NCBI GenBank assembly: GCA_023456105.1
Contig: JAEYAO010000100.1
Coordinates: 62,001 to 126,000, forward strand
Length of the DNA stretch: 64,000 nt
Direction: 5' to 3'
Source: Pseudomonadota bacterium
GTDB lineage: Bacteria > Pseudomonadota > Alphaproteobacteria > Caulobacterales > Caulobacteraceae
In this document: piece after piece, positions 19,380-28,799 of the stretch
Numbering within the stretch: the stretch's first letter is position 1
Layout of the letters: each line of letters starts with the position of its first letter
Translations under genes and position numbers: made by a program
The notes under the pieces: generated by a model
Database searches by the model: none
Told to the model about the DNA's origin: nothing
What the model saw: only the letters and a program-made list of their open reading frames with translations

Positions 19380-19458
19380 CCACCAGATGTTGTGGTGAAG
19401 CGGGCTCAGGCGTAGAGAAGCCGCCATACCTATTCGCCCGAGCAAGGACGACGCCCGC

Positions 19459-20742
19459 GTGACCGCCTTTACCCACGACGCCTTCTTCTCGAAGTCCCTC
19501 GCGGACGCCGACCCGGACATCTTCAAGGGCATCCAAGGCGAACTTGGGCGTCAGCAGGAGCAGATCGAACTGATCGCCTCCGAGAACATCGTCTCCAAGG
19601 CGGTGCTGGAGGCGCAAGGCTCGGTGCTGACCAACAAATACGCCGAGGGTTACCCGGGCCGCCGCTATTATGGCGGATGCGAGTTCGTCGACGTGATCGA
19701 GGATCTGGCGCGCGAGCGAGCCAAGCAGCTGTTCGGCTGCGCCTTCGCCAACGTCCAGCCTCACTCGGGCGCCCAGGCTAACCAGGCGGTGTTCTTCTCG
19801 CTGCTGCAGCCGGGCGACACCTTCCTGGGCATGGATCTGGCCTGCGGGGGGCACCTGACACACGGTTCGCCTGCCAACCAATCAGGCAAGTGGTTCCGGC
19901 CCGTGACCTACAAGGTCACGGAAGACACCAATCTGATCGACTATGACCACGTCGCCGAGATGGCGCAAAAGGAAAAGCCCAAGCTGATCCTGGCGGGCGC
20001 ATCGGCCTATAGCCGCGCCATCGACTTCAAGCGCTTCCGCGAGATCGCCGACAGCGTGGGCGCATATCTGTTTGTGGACATGGCGCACTATGCGGGTCTC
20101 GTCGCCGGCGGCGTCTATCCCGATCCACTGCCGCACGCGCATGTGGTGACGACCACCACGCACAAGACCCTGCGCGGTCCGCGCGGCGGAATGATCCTGT
20201 CCAACGACACCGAGCTGGGCAAGAAGATCAACTCGGCGGTTTTCCCCGGCTTGCAAGGTGGCCCGCTGGAGCACGTGATCGCCGGCAAGGCGGTGGCGTT
20301 CGGCGAGGCGTTGAAGCCGGAGTTCAAGGCCTATGCCCGCCAGGTGGTCGACAACGCCCGCGCCATGGCGGCGGTGCTGGAGGAGCGGGGGCTGAAGATC
20401 GTCTCGGGCGGCACCGACAGCCACCTGATGCTGGTGGACCTGCGCCCCAAGGGCGTCACTGGCAGGGCGACCGAGCACCAGCTCGAGAAAGCTTTGATGA
20501 CCTGCAACAAGAACGGCGTGCCGTTCGACACCGCGCCGTTCACCGTGACTTCGGGGGTGCGGCTGGGAACCCCGGCCGGCACCACGCGCGGCTTCGGCGT
20601 GGCCGAGTTCCAGCAGATCGGCGGCTGGATCGCCGATGTGGTCACCAGCATGAACGGCGGCGACGAGGCCGATCCGGCCGTGGTCGCGGGTGTGGCAGCG
20701 CAGGTGCGCGAGCTGACCCAGCGCTTCCCCATCTACGCCTGA
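19459..20742 (+). CDS. glyA: Serine hydroxymethyltransferase
   Basis: The 427-residue PLP enzyme interconverts serine and glycine and loads one-carbon units onto tetrahydrofolate. The PLP-lysine motif [16 protein letters not shown] is present near residue 233, and [16 protein letters not shown] near residue 57. Length is typical. The start is GTG at 19459. Glycine from this enzyme feeds HemA upstream, and nrdR starts eight bases after its stop. Confidence 0.98.
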   Translation: MTAFTHDAFFSKSLADADPDIFKGIQGELGRQQEQIELIASENIVSKAVLEAQGSVLTNKYAEGYPGRRYYGGCEFVDVIEDLARERAKQLFGCAFANVQPHSGAQANQAVFFSLLQPGDTFLGMDLACGGHLTHGSPANQSGKWFRPVTYKVTEDTNLIDYDHVAEMAQKEKPKLILAGASAYSRAIDFKRFREIADSVGAYLFVDMAHYAGLVAGGVYPDPLPHAHVVTTTTHKTLRGPRGGMILSNDTELGKKINSAVFPGLQGGPLEHVIAGKAVAFGEALKPEFKAYARQVVDNARAMAAVLEERGLKIVSGGTDSHLMLVDLRPKGVTGRATEHQLEKALMTCNKNGVPFDTAPFTVTSGVRLGTPAGTTRGFGVAEFQQIGGWIADVVTSMNGGDEADPAVVAGVAAQVRELTQRFPIYA

Positions 20743-20749
20743 CACGCCG

Positions 20750-21223
20750 ATGAAGTGCCCCTTCTGCGGCAATCAGGACACCCAGGTCAAGGACAGCCGG
20801 CCGTCCGACGACGGCTCGGCCATCCGGCGCCGGCGGTCCTGCCCGCAATGCAGCGGGCGCTTCACCACCTTTGAGCGGGTGCAACTGCGCGAGCTCGTGA
20901 TCCTGAAGCGGAATGGTCGGCGCACGCCGTTCGACCGAGACAAGCTGGAGCGTTCGCTCGGCATCGCGCTGCGCAAGCGGCCGGTGCAGCCGGAGCAGGT
21001 CGAGCAGCTGGTCAGCCGCATCGTGCGCCAGCTCGAGAGCCTGGGCGAGACGGAGATCCCGTCCTCGACCGTCGGCGACTTCATCATGAAGGCGCTGAAG
21101 TCCGTCGATGAGGTGGCCTACGTCCGCTACGCCTCGGTTTACAAGGACTTCCGCCACACCGGCGACTTCGCCAAGTTCCTGGGCGACGAGGGGCTGGACG
21201 AGCCGGGTCACGGCCGCGGCTGA
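20750..21223 (+). CDS. nrdR: Transcriptional repressor NrdR
   Basis: The 157-residue protein has an N-terminal Cys4 zinc ribbon ([17 protein letters not shown]) followed by an ATP-cone ([21 protein letters not shown]). NrdR senses dATP/ATP and represses ribonucleotide reductase genes. It is coupled to ribD downstream by a TGATG overlap. Confidence 0.97.
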   Translation: MKCPFCGNQDTQVKDSRPSDDGSAIRRRRSCPQCSGRFTTFERVQLRELVILKRNGRRTPFDRDKLERSLGIALRKRPVQPEQVEQLVSRIVRQLESLGETEIPSSTVGDFIMKALKSVDEVAYVRYASVYKDFRHTGDFAKFLGDEGLDEPGHGRG

Positions 21224-21852
21224 TGCGTCCGACGGTAACCTTGAAGCTTGCGACGTCGCTGGACGGGCGCATCGCGACGGCGTCCGGCGAGAGCCGCTGG
21301 ATCACTGGCGAGGAGGCGCGTCTGCAAGGGCATCGGCTGAGGGCGGCGCACGACGCTATCCTGGTCGGAGTCGAGACGGTGCTGGCCGATGATCCGGAGC
21401 TGACGGCGCGTCTGCCGGGGCGCACGGTGGACCAGCCGCTGCGTGTGGTGCTGGACAGCCGGCTGCGTACGCCTGTCTCCAGCAAGGTGGCGGGCGCGAA
21501 CACGCTGATCCTGACCGCGGCCGAACCAGCTGCGGTGGGCGCCGCCGAAGTGCGCCGGGTGGGGGCGGAGGGCGGACGCCCCACTGTCGCCGCCGTGCTG
21601 GACGTGCTGACCGGGTGCGGTGTTCAGTGCCTGCTGATCGAGGGCGGCGGACAGGTGGCGGCGTCCTTCCTGCGGGCGGGCGCGGTCGATCGGATCGAGT
21701 GGTTCCGAGCGCCGATCCTGCTGGGCGCAGAAGGGCGTCCCGGCGTGGCCGGATTGTCGCTGCCGAAGCTTTCGGACGCCCCGGCCTTTCGGCGTCTTGC
21801 GGTCGAGCCTCTCGGTGACGACCTGTGGGAACGCTACGAGAAACGGCAGTAG
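21223..21852 (+). CDS. ribD: RibD reductase domain protein without deaminase domain
   Basis: The 209-residue protein is the C-terminal half of RibD (5-amino-6-(5-phosphoribosylamino)uracil reductase, a DHFR-like fold): LKLATSLDGRIATASGES at the N-terminus, HDAILVGVETVLADDPELTAR near residue 45, and LLIEGGGQVAASFLRAG near residue 138. Full-length RibD has about 150 further N-terminal residues with the zinc deaminase motifs HAE and PCxxxGxxPPC; none of these is in this gene or upstream. The deaminase must be supplied elsewhere. Confidence 0.88.
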   Translation: MRPTVTLKLATSLDGRIATASGESRWITGEEARLQGHRLRAAHDAILVGVETVLADDPELTARLPGRTVDQPLRVVLDSRLRTPVSSKVAGANTLILTAAEPAAVGAAEVRRVGAEGGRPTVAAVLDVLTGCGVQCLLIEGGGQVAASFLRAGAVDRIEWFRAPILLGAEGRPGVAGLSLPKLSDAPAFRRLAVEPLGDDLWERYEKRQ

Positions 21853-21854
21853 GC

Positions 21855-22445
21855 ATGTTCACCGGCATCGTCACCGACATCGGACGCGTTCGCAGCGTCC
21901 ACGAGACCGAGCGCGACCGGCGCTATGAGATCGACACCGCGTGGGATGTCTCAGGCATCGATCTGGGCGCATCGATCAGCCATGCGGGCTGCTGCCTGAC
22001 CCTGGTCGAGAAGGGCGAGGGCTGGTTCGCGGTCGAGGTATCGGGCGAGACCCTGTCCAAGACGACGCTGGGGACCTGGAAGGCCGGCGACGACGTGAAC
22101 CTGGAGCGCGCGGCGCGCCTGGGCGACGAGATGGGCGGTCACGTCGTTTCGGGCCACGTCGACGGCCTGGGTCGCGTTTTGTCGATCACGCCGGAGGGCG
22201 GCTCGCACCGGATCGAGGTCGAGGCGCCGGAGCCGCTGCACCGTTTCATCGCGCCCAAGGGATCGATCACGGTGGACGGCGTGTCGCTGACGGTGAACGC
22301 GGTGGAGGGGCGCGTCTTCTCGCTGAACATCATTCCGCACACCTGGGAGGTCACAACCCTGGGGCGGCTTCAGCCCGGGGATGCGGTGAACCTGGAGATC
22401 GACATGCTGGCGCGATATCTCGCGCGGTGGCAGGAGACCGCATGA
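21855..22445 (+). CDS. ribE: Riboflavin synthase alpha chain
   Basis: The 196-residue protein begins MFTGIVTDIG and has two similar lumazine-binding halves (GASISHAGCCLTL and GSITVDGVSLTVN), as expected for the trimeric enzyme that dismutates two lumazines to riboflavin. The ATG at 21855 is chosen because MFTGIV is the invariant start. It overlaps the next gene by four bases. Confidence 0.97.
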   Translation: MFTGIVTDIGRVRSVHETERDRRYEIDTAWDVSGIDLGASISHAGCCLTLVEKGEGWFAVEVSGETLSKTTLGTWKAGDDVNLERAARLGDEMGGHVVSGHVDGLGRVLSITPEGGSHRIEVEAPEPLHRFIAPKGSITVDGVSLTVNAVEGRVFSLNIIPHTWEVTTLGRLQPGDAVNLEIDMLARYLARWQETA

Positions 22446-23584
22446 TGCAAACGGCGGCCGCGAACATGAACGACAGCCCGATCAGCCCGATCGAGGACAT
22501 CTTGGAGGACGCCCGCAACGGCCGTCCCTACATCCTGGTGGACGCCGAGGATCGCGAGAACGAAGGCGACGTCATTATTCCGGCCCAGTTCGCGACGCCG
22601 GACCAGATCAACTTCATGGCGCGGCACGCCCGCGGCCTGATCTGCCTGGCCATCACGACGGAGCGGGCGCGCCAGCTGCGCCTTCCGCCCATGGCGGCCG
22701 AGAACCGCACCAGCATGGGCACCGCCTTCACCGTCTCCATCGAGGCGCGTGAAGGCGTGACCACCGGCATCAGCGCCGCCGATCGCGCCCGCACGGTCCA
22801 GGCGGCCGTCGATCCCAACAAGGGCGCGGACGACATCGTCTCGCCCGGCCATGTCTTTCCGCTGGTGGCCCGCGACGGCGGGGTGCTGGTCCGCACCGGC
22901 CACACCGAGGCGGCGGTGGACATCAGCCGCATGGCCGGCCTGACGCCGGCGGGCGTCATCTGCGAAGTCATGAACGACGACGGGACCATGGCGCGCCTGC
23001 CGGACCTCGTCGCCTTCTCGCAGCTTCATGGCATCAAGATCGGCACCATCGCCGACCTGATCGCCTATCGCCGCCGCACCGAGCGCTTCGTCGAACGGGT
23101 GATGGACACGCCATTCGAGAGCGTCCACGGCGGCCCGTTCCGGCTGATGCTGTATCGGAACACCATCGAGGGCGCCGAGCACGTGGCCCTGGTGCACGGC
23201 AAGATCGATCCATCCAGACCCACGCTGGTGCGGATGCACCAGATCGACCTCGCCGCAGACCTGCTGGGTCACTTCGAACGCCGGCAGGACTATGTGCCCA
23301 AGGCCCTACGCCAGATCACCGATCACGACGGGGCGGGCGTGGTGGTGTTCCTGCGCGATCCGGCCCTTCAAGGCCTGGCCGAGCGCCTTGCAGGCGGCGA
23401 CAAGCCGGTCGGGGCCGATGACCGAACCTTGAGGAACTATGGCGTAGGCGCGCAGATCCTGCTGGATCTCGGCGTGCGCGACATGATCGTGATGAGCTCG
23501 ACGCGTCCCGAGCCGACCGCGCTGGAAGGCTATGGCCTGCGCATCGTCGGCTGGCGCGGCATGGACGGAGAGACCAAGACGTGA
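22442..23584 (+). CDS. ribB: DHBP synthase with degenerate GTP cyclohydrolase II domain (RibBX type)
   Basis: The 380-residue protein has an intact N-terminal 3,4-dihydroxy-2-butanone-4-phosphate synthase domain: [15 protein letters not shown] near residue 31, [10 protein letters not shown] near 152, [15 protein letters not shown] near 171. The C-terminal half is related to GTP cyclohydrolase II, but where the zinc motif GECLTGD...SxRCDCG should be it reads [14 protein letters not shown], with no cysteines. This is the RibBX arrangement known from Proteobacteria; GTP cyclohydrolase II activity is therefore not expected here. Confidence 0.9.
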   Translation: MMQTAAANMNDSPISPIEDILEDARNGRPYILVDAEDRENEGDVIIPAQFATPDQINFMARHARGLICLAITTERARQLRLPPMAAENRTSMGTAFTVSIEAREGVTTGISAADRARTVQAAVDPNKGADDIVSPGHVFPLVARDGGVLVRTGHTEAAVDISRMAGLTPAGVICEVMNDDGTMARLPDLVAFSQLHGIKIGTIADLIAYRRRTERFVERVMDTPFESVHGGPFRLMLYRNTIEGAEHVALVHGKIDPSRPTLVRMHQIDLAADLLGHFERRQDYVPKALRQITDHDGAGVVVFLRDPALQGLAERLAGGDKPVGADDRTLRNYGVGAQILLDLGVRDMIVMSSTRPEPTALEGYGLRIVGWRGMDGETKT

Positions 23585-24042
23585 CCACCCGACCCCGCGT
23601 GCTGATTGTCGAGGCGCGCTACTATGACGAGCTGGCTGATGCGCTGCTGAGCGGCGCCAAGGACGCGTTGACCGAGGGCGGGGCCGACTTCGACGTCGTG
23701 ACCGTGCCGGGCGCGCTGGAAGTTCCCACCGCCATCGCCATGGCGGACGAGGCCGGACGCTATCCGACCGCGCCGCGCTATGATGGCTTTGTCGCCTTGG
23801 GCTGCGTGATCCGAGGAGAGACCTACCATTTCGAGATCGTGTCGGATCAGTCGGCGGCGGGCTTGCGCAACCTCGGGGTCAAGGGACTGGCGATAGGCAA
23901 CGGCATCCTGACCACCGAGGACGAGGACCAGGCCTGGGCTCGCGCGCGCCCGTCCGAGGGCGACAAGGGGGGCGGCGCGGCCCGCGCCTGTCTTGATCTG
24001 ATTGCATTGCGTAAGCGACTTCGCCTAGGCGTCGGCGCATGA
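23581..24042 (+). CDS. ribH: 6,7-dimethyl-8-ribityllumazine synthase
   Basis: The 153-residue protein condenses the pyrimidine with dihydroxybutanone phosphate to lumazine. Family motifs [14 protein letters not shown] (residues 42-55), [14 protein letters not shown] with the catalytic His, and [17 protein letters not shown] are present. GTG start at 23581 overlaps the ribB stop. The C-terminus is shortly followed by the nusB start, overlapping by four bases. Confidence 0.97.
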   Translation: MTTRPRVLIVEARYYDELADALLSGAKDALTEGGADFDVVTVPGALEVPTAIAMADEAGRYPTAPRYDGFVALGCVIRGETYHFEIVSDQSAAGLRNLGVKGLAIGNGILTTEDEDQAWARARPSEGDKGGGAARACLDLIALRKRLRLGVGA

Positions 24043-24578
24043 GCGAACCCAACAGCATCCAGTCCGTCCTTCAACAACTCGCCGAGGCCGAAAAGCAGCG
24101 CGCCGAGCCGCAGCTGAGCAGCCGCCAGCGGCGTGCGCGCACGGTGTCGCGCCTCGCGGCCGTGCAGGCGCTCTATCAGATGGAGCTCGCGGGCGAGGGC
24201 GTGGAGACGGTGATCACCGAGTTCTCCAATTTCCGTTTCGACGCCGACATCGAGGGCGCGCCTCTGGCCGAGGCCGACGAGGCCTATTTCGCCGAGGTGG
24301 TGCGCGGCGTGATCGAAAGCCAGCGCGAGATCGACGCGGCCATCACCACGCGGCTGGCGTCCAACTGGCGGCTGGAGCGTGTGGATGCGACCTTGCGCGC
24401 GCTGCTGCGCTGCGGCGCCTGGGAGCTGTTGAAGCATCCGGACACCCCGCGCGAGGTGGTGATCGACGAATATGTCGAACTGGCCAAGGCCTTCTTCGAC
24501 GACGCGGAGGCGCGGTTCGTCAATGCGGCGCTGGACGGGGTCGCCCGGGATCGGGCGGCAAGCGACACCCGCGCCTGA
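24039..24578 (+). CDS. nusB: Transcription antitermination factor NusB
   Basis: The 179-residue all-helical protein binds boxA RNA with NusE in rRNA antitermination. The [17 protein letters not shown] segment ([16 protein letters not shown]) near residue 39 and the C-terminal [18 protein letters not shown] are NusB signatures. The first ~28 residues are an extension common in Alphaproteobacteria. It overlaps ribH and is joined to thiL by a shared A (TGATG). Confidence 0.96.
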   Translation: MSEPNSIQSVLQQLAEAEKQRAEPQLSSRQRRARTVSRLAAVQALYQMELAGEGVETVITEFSNFRFDADIEGAPLAEADEAYFAEVVRGVIESQREIDAAITTRLASNWRLERVDATLRALLRCGAWELLKHPDTPREVVIDEYVELAKAFFDDAEARFVNAALDGVARDRAASDTRA

Positions 24579-25567
24579 TGCCCGCGCTGGACGTCGCCGG
24601 CGAGTTCGAGACCATCGAGACGCTGCTGGCGCCGCTGGCCCATCCGGAGTGGGGAAGGGGGCTGAAGGACGACGTGGCGGTGCTGCCGTCGCGACTCGGA
24701 CATGACCTCGTCCTGACGAAGGACGCCATGGTCGAGGGCGTCCACTTCCTGCCGGACGATCCGCTGGACACCGTGGCCAAGAAGCTGCTGCGGGTGAACC
24801 TGTCGGACCTGGCCGCCAAGGGTGCGGAGCCGTTCGGCTATCTGCTGGCCTGCCACTGGAGCCCGCGCTGCGGCTGGCCGGAGCGGGAGCTGTTCGTGCG
24901 CGGCCTCGCCGAGGATCAGGCGCGGTTCGGCATGCATCTGCTGGGCGGCGACACTGTCGGCACGCCCGGGCCGCTGTCCCTGTCTCTGACGGCGCTGGGC
25001 TGGACGCCGAGCGGGCGAACCGTATCCCGATCCGGCGCGCAGCCGGGCGACCTCGTGTTCGTCACGGGCGCCATCGGCGACGGCTGGCTGGGTCTGAAGG
25101 CGGCGCGCAACCAGTTGAAGCTGGATCCGGAGCGGATCGACGCGCTGATCAGCCACTATCGCATGCCGGTCCCTCGGCTTGACGCGTCCGGCGTCGTGCG
25201 GGACTTCGCCAGCGCCTCGGCAGACGTGTCGGATGGATTGATCGCGGACGTGACGCATATCGCCAAGGCCAGCGAGGTCGGAATACGACTCGATCTGGAG
25301 GTCCTGCCGACATCGGCTGCGGCGCAGGCTTGGCTGGGAGAGCGCGTAGACGAGGTGGCCGCCCTGAGCGACCTGGCGACGGGAGGTGACGACTACGAGA
25401 TCGTGTTCACCGCACCCGCACGACACGAAGACACGCTGAGGCGGCTCGCCGAGGCGCAACTCGTTCGCTTGACGCGCGTCGGGCGCGTCGAGGCGGGGTC
25501 CGGCGTCGAGGTTCGGCACAAGGGCACTCCCGTCTCGATCGCGTCGCCCGGATGGAGCCACCGCTAA
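24578..25567 (+). CDS. thiL: Thiamine-monophosphate kinase
   Basis: The 329-residue protein phosphorylates thiamine monophosphate to the active diphosphate. It is an AIR-synthase/ThiL fold: LKDDVAVL near residue 30, KKLLRVNLSDLAAKGAEP near 68, LLGGDTVGTPG, and SADVSDGLIADVTHIAK near 215. It ends the glyA-nrdR-rib-nusB cluster. Confidence 0.96.
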   Translation: MPALDVAGEFETIETLLAPLAHPEWGRGLKDDVAVLPSRLGHDLVLTKDAMVEGVHFLPDDPLDTVAKKLLRVNLSDLAAKGAEPFGYLLACHWSPRCGWPERELFVRGLAEDQARFGMHLLGGDTVGTPGPLSLSLTALGWTPSGRTVSRSGAQPGDLVFVTGAIGDGWLGLKAARNQLKLDPERIDALISHYRMPVPRLDASGVVRDFASASADVSDGLIADVTHIAKASEVGIRLDLEVLPTSAAAQAWLGERVDEVAALSDLATGGDDYEIVFTAPARHEDTLRRLAEAQLVRLTRVGRVEAGSGVEVRHKGTPVSIASPGWSHR

Positions 25568-25602
25568 ACGGAATCTCAACAGCGCGGCCCTACGGTCCCG
25601 CC

Positions 25603-26031
25603 ATGGACCGCAGACACCTGATCGCCGCCGGAACCGCGGCTCTTGCAACCGGCGCCGCTTCATCCAGCCAGGCGTCTTCGTCAGGTGGCGGCGCGCCGGA
25701 TGCGGCGATGAGCATCGCGGGTCTGGGTCTGCCGGTGATCGAGGACGGGCGGCTGAGGAACTATGTGTTCGTGTCGCTGCGCGTGCATCTGGGGGCCGGC
25801 AAGACGCCCGAGCAGATGAAGAGCAAGGAGCCTTTCCTGCGGGACGCCCTGGTCAAGGCGGCGCACCGCGCGCCGTTCAGCGTGCCCGGCGACTGGACGC
25901 GCCTGAACGAACGGGCGCTGTCCGCCAGCCTGATCGCCGCCTCCGCCGCCATCGCGGGGCGAGGCTCGGTCACGCGTGTGGAAGTGCTCGCCCAGAACCC
26001 GCGCCGTCGCACGGGCATGCCGACGGCCTAG
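25603..26031 (+). CDS. Hypothetical secreted protein with Tat-like signal
   Basis: The 142-residue protein starts MDRRHLIAAGTAALATGAASS, a short signal with an RR-HLIA twin-arginine-like motif, and continues with a low-complexity Ser/Gly stretch. The mature part contains a segment LRNYVFVSLRVHLGAGKTPE that vaguely recalls FliL-like proteins, but I do not recognise the family. It is 35 bases after thiL and convergent with bamE. Confidence 0.75.
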   Translation: MDRRHLIAAGTAALATGAASSSQASSSGGGAPDAAMSIAGLGLPVIEDGRLRNYVFVSLRVHLGAGKTPEQMKSKEPFLRDALVKAAHRAPFSVPGDWTRLNERALSASLIAASAAIAGRGSVTRVEVLAQNPRRRTGMPTA

Positions 26032-26038
26032 GTCGCCG

Positions 26039-26518
26039 TTAGTCGCGCCGGCGCTGGCCCGGCACATCCTCGTCCGTGCGCGGCAGCTGGCCGCGACCGA
26101 CGTTGCCCAACAGCTGTTCGAGCACCGACAGGGAGCGTCCGCGCGTGGGCGTCTCGCGACCGTTCATCGCGATCTCCTGGCCGTCCTCCAGACCAAGGGT
26201 GCGCACCGCCGCGACCTTGCCGTCCGCCTCGTTGAAGGTGATCTCAGTCACCGTGCGGCGGGAGATGGTCGGACGGTTGTAGGTGTAACGCTCGGTCGTC
26301 TGGCTGATGTAGTACCAGACCTGATCCGGCTCGAAGGTCGAGGTCGTGGAGGGCGAGCCGAGTTGGGCCAGCACCGTCTCCTTGGTGTCCGTGCCCGCCA
26401 CGATATCCGCCGGCTTCTTGTCGATGGCCTGAAAGCCGTTGCTGCCGATGGTCGGAGCGCAGGCGGCGGACAGGCCCGCCAGAGCTGAGGCGACGGCAAG
26501 AGCTTTGAGACGGGACAT
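26039..26518 (-). CDS. bamE: Outer-membrane protein assembly lipoprotein BamE (SmpA/OmlA)
   Basis: The 159-residue lipoprotein has a signal peptide ending in the lipobox LSAAC (Cys20), followed by the SmpA/OmlA domain: TKETVLAQLGSPSTTSTFEPDQVWYYIS near residues 45-72. BamE stabilises the BAM complex that inserts beta-barrels in the outer membrane. The C-terminal tail rich in Gly/Arg is typical of alphaproteobacterial forms. It is divergent from the cytochrome chaperone gene. Confidence 0.94.
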   Translation of the reverse strand: MSRLKALAVASALAGLSAACAPTIGSNGFQAIDKKPADIVAGTDTKETVLAQLGSPSTTSTFEPDQVWYYISQTTERYTYNRPTISRRTVTEITFNEADGKVAAVRTLGLEDGQEIAMNGRETPTRGRSLSVLEQLLGNVGRGQLPRTDEDVPGQRRRD

Positions 26519-26605
26519 GATCGAACGCCTGCAACAGGATAAGGTCTTTGACCTAGACGGACCCGCGTCCTAGTTCAACGGCGCGGCGGAAAAGGGGCGC
26601 GTGCC

Positions 26606-27136
26606 ATGCTGACCAGACTTCTGCGCCCCAAGGCCAAGGACCGCACGGGCGAGGCGCTGTATGCGTTTGCGGTGACGCAGGCGCGCCAACCGGGCTTCTA
26701 CACCGCCCGGGGCGTGGCGGATCGGATCGATTCGCGTTTCGAGCTCTACACCCTGCACGTGCTGCTGCTGGTGCTGCGACTGCGTGACGAAGGAGCGGGC
26801 GAGGGCGAGGAGGCGGCGCAGGCCCTGTTCAACGCCTACGTCTCGGCCCTTGATCACGTGCTGAGAGAGCTCGGGGTCGGCGACGTCTCCGTGGGCAAGA
26901 AGATGCGCAAGCTCGGCGAGGCTCTCTACGGGCGCATGAAGGCCTATGAGGGGCCGCTCCGCGCCGGGGACGCCACGGTATTGGCCGGCGCGCTGGCGAG
27001 AAACGTCTACGAGACCGAAGACGCGGACGCAGCGCGGTCCCTGGCTCAGTACGCGCTGGATGCGCGCGCCGGTCTGTCGACGCAGGGCTTGAAAGCGATC
27101 AAGAGCGGCCCGACTTGGCCGGACATTCATCCATGA
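26606..27136 (+). CDS. Ubiquinol-cytochrome c chaperone family protein (CBP3/UQCC1-like)
   Basis: The 176-residue protein matches the bacterial ubiquinol-cytochrome c chaperone family, related to yeast Cbp3, that assists cytochrome bc1 assembly. Recognisable segments are PGFYTARGVADRIDSRFELYTLHVLLL near residue 28 and VGKKMRKLGEALYGRMKAYE near residue 96. It overlaps the DUF177 gene by four bases; this pair before plsX is the usual alphaproteobacterial order. Confidence 0.88.
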   Translation: MLTRLLRPKAKDRTGEALYAFAVTQARQPGFYTARGVADRIDSRFELYTLHVLLLVLRLRDEGAGEGEEAAQALFNAYVSALDHVLRELGVGDVSVGKKMRKLGEALYGRMKAYEGPLRAGDATVLAGALARNVYETEDADAARSLAQYALDARAGLSTQGLKAIKSGPTWPDIHP

Positions 27137-27651
27137 CCCAGAACCTTCCCTACAGCGAACCCTTGCGCATGAATCAGGTCGGCGTCGGCGTGACGCGCCG
27201 GCTGGAGCCGGACGAGGCGGCGCGGGCGCGGATCGCGCGGGCGCTGGACCTGCAGGCGCTGGATCGGTTCATCGCCGAGGTGACGGTTGAGCCCTCCACC
27301 GGCGGCTGGCGGCTGTCCGGCGTCATCTCGGCGCACGCGGTGCAAAGCTGCGGCCTGACGCTTGAGCCGCTGCCCGTGGACGTGAACGAGCACTTCAGCG
27401 TCGGCCTGGCGGAGACGGCGCCGGACGAAACCTCCGAGATCGAGGTGCTGATGGACGAGGATGCGCCGGACGTGATCGAGGACGGCCGCATCGACCTGGG
27501 CCAGTATGCGGTGGAGCAGCTGGCGCTGTCGCTGGACCCGTTTCCGCGCAAGCCGGACGCCGAGTTCGTGCAGCCTGAGGAGCCGGGCGAGCTGTCCCCA
27601 TTTGCGGTGCTGAAGACCGTCCGCAACCGCGGCGATCCTGGCCAAGGTTGA
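27133..27651 (+). CDS. DUF177 (YceD-like) protein
   Basis: The 172-residue protein has the DUF177 pattern: a conserved Cys in HAVQSCGLTLEPLPVDV, an acidic DVIEDGRIDLGQYAVEQLALSLDPFPRKP segment, and a Phe-rich C-terminus SPFAVLKTV. E. coli YceD affects 23S rRNA accumulation; the role here is unproven. It normally neighbours rpmF-plsX-fabH; rpmF is missing from this copy of the cluster. Confidence 0.9.
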   Translation: MTQNLPYSEPLRMNQVGVGVTRRLEPDEAARARIARALDLQALDRFIAEVTVEPSTGGWRLSGVISAHAVQSCGLTLEPLPVDVNEHFSVGLAETAPDETSEIEVLMDEDAPDVIEDGRIDLGQYAVEQLALSLDPFPRKPDAEFVQPEEPGELSPFAVLKTVRNRGDPGQG

Positions 27652-27725
27652 CGCGACGGCCGCCGCGTTCCACACGCCCCTTCTTCCAAGCGCTGCGACA
27701 AACGGCGCGATTGCCTGAGGTTTCC

Positions 27726-28799
27726 TTGCCGTCGCCAGTCACAATCTCGCTCGACGCCATGGGCGGCGATCACGGTCCGTCCGTCGTGGTGGCCGGTGTC
27801 CGCGACTACATCCGGCGCTACGGCGGAGAGGGCGTCCGCTTTGTCCTGCACGGTGACGAACAGGCGATCGCGCGCGAGCTGACGCGCTGCCGGCTTTCGG
27901 GCGAAGTCTGCGAGGTGCGGCACACCGACAAGGTGGTCGCCATGGACGAGAAGCCGGCCCAGGCCATGCGTCGCGGGAAGGGCTCCAGCCTCTGGAACGC
28001 GATCGAGCAGGTGAAGACGGGCGAAGCGGGCGCGGTCGTGTCCGCGGGCAACACCGGCGCCCTGATGGCCATCTCCAAGCTGATCCTGCGCATGTCGGCG
28101 CCGGGACTGGAGCGGCCGGCGATCGTCGCCAGCTGGCCGACGTTTCGCGGCGTCACCGCCGTGCTGGACGTGGGCGCCAATATCGACAGCGACGCCGAGC
28201 AACTGGTCGAGTTCGCCATCATGGGCGAAGCTTTCCAAAGCGCGGTGCACGGCGTGGACCGTCCCACCGTCGGCCTGTTGAACGTCGGCTCCGAGGACAT
28301 GAAGGGGCATGAGGAAGTGCGCGAGGCGCACCGAATCCTACGCGAAGGCGCCTTCGGCATCGCCTATCACGGCTTTGTGGAAGGCGACGACATCGCCAAG
28401 GGCACGGTGGATGTGGTGGTCACCGACGGCTTCACCGGCAACATCGCGCTGAAGACGGCGGAGGGCACAGCCCGCTTCGTCGGCGCGCTGCTGAAGGAGG
28501 CGCTGACCTCGGGCCTGCAATCCAAGATCGGCGCGCTGATCGCCTATCCCGCCCTGCGCAAGATGCGCCGGCGCATGGATCCCAGCGCGGTCAACGGTGG
28601 GCCCCTTCTGGGCCTCAACGGCATTGTGGTGAAGAGCCACGGCGGGGCGGACGCGGCGGGCTTCGGCAATGCGATCCGCATCGCCGTCGACCTCGCCCGT
28701 AGCGACTACATGATCAAGGTCGGCGCCGGCCTGCAGCGGCTCGGCAGCGTGGTGGAAAAATCCAGGGCGCAGCCCCAGCCTAGCGAGGCGGTTCAATGA
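27726..28799 (+). CDS. plsX: Phosphate acyltransferase PlsX
   Basis: The 357-residue enzyme converts acyl-ACP to acyl-phosphate, the first step of phospholipid synthesis by PlsX/PlsY. SLDAMGGDHGPS at the N-terminus and LNVGSEDMKGHEEVREAH near residue 183 are signatures. The start is taken as TTG at 27726, with a GAGG ribosome site seven bases upstream; an in-frame TTG at 27648 would add 26 unconserved residues. It overlaps fabH by four bases. Confidence 0.95.
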   Translation: MPSPVTISLDAMGGDHGPSVVVAGVRDYIRRYGGEGVRFVLHGDEQAIARELTRCRLSGEVCEVRHTDKVVAMDEKPAQAMRRGKGSSLWNAIEQVKTGEAGAVVSAGNTGALMAISKLILRMSAPGLERPAIVASWPTFRGVTAVLDVGANIDSDAEQLVEFAIMGEAFQSAVHGVDRPTVGLLNVGSEDMKGHEEVREAHRILREGAFGIAYHGFVEGDDIAKGTVDVVVTDGFTGNIALKTAEGTARFVGALLKEALTSGLQSKIGALIAYPALRKMRRRMDPSAVNGGPLLGLNGIVVKSHGGADAAGFGNAIRIAVDLARSDYMIKVGAGLQRLGSVVEKSRAQPQPSEAVQ

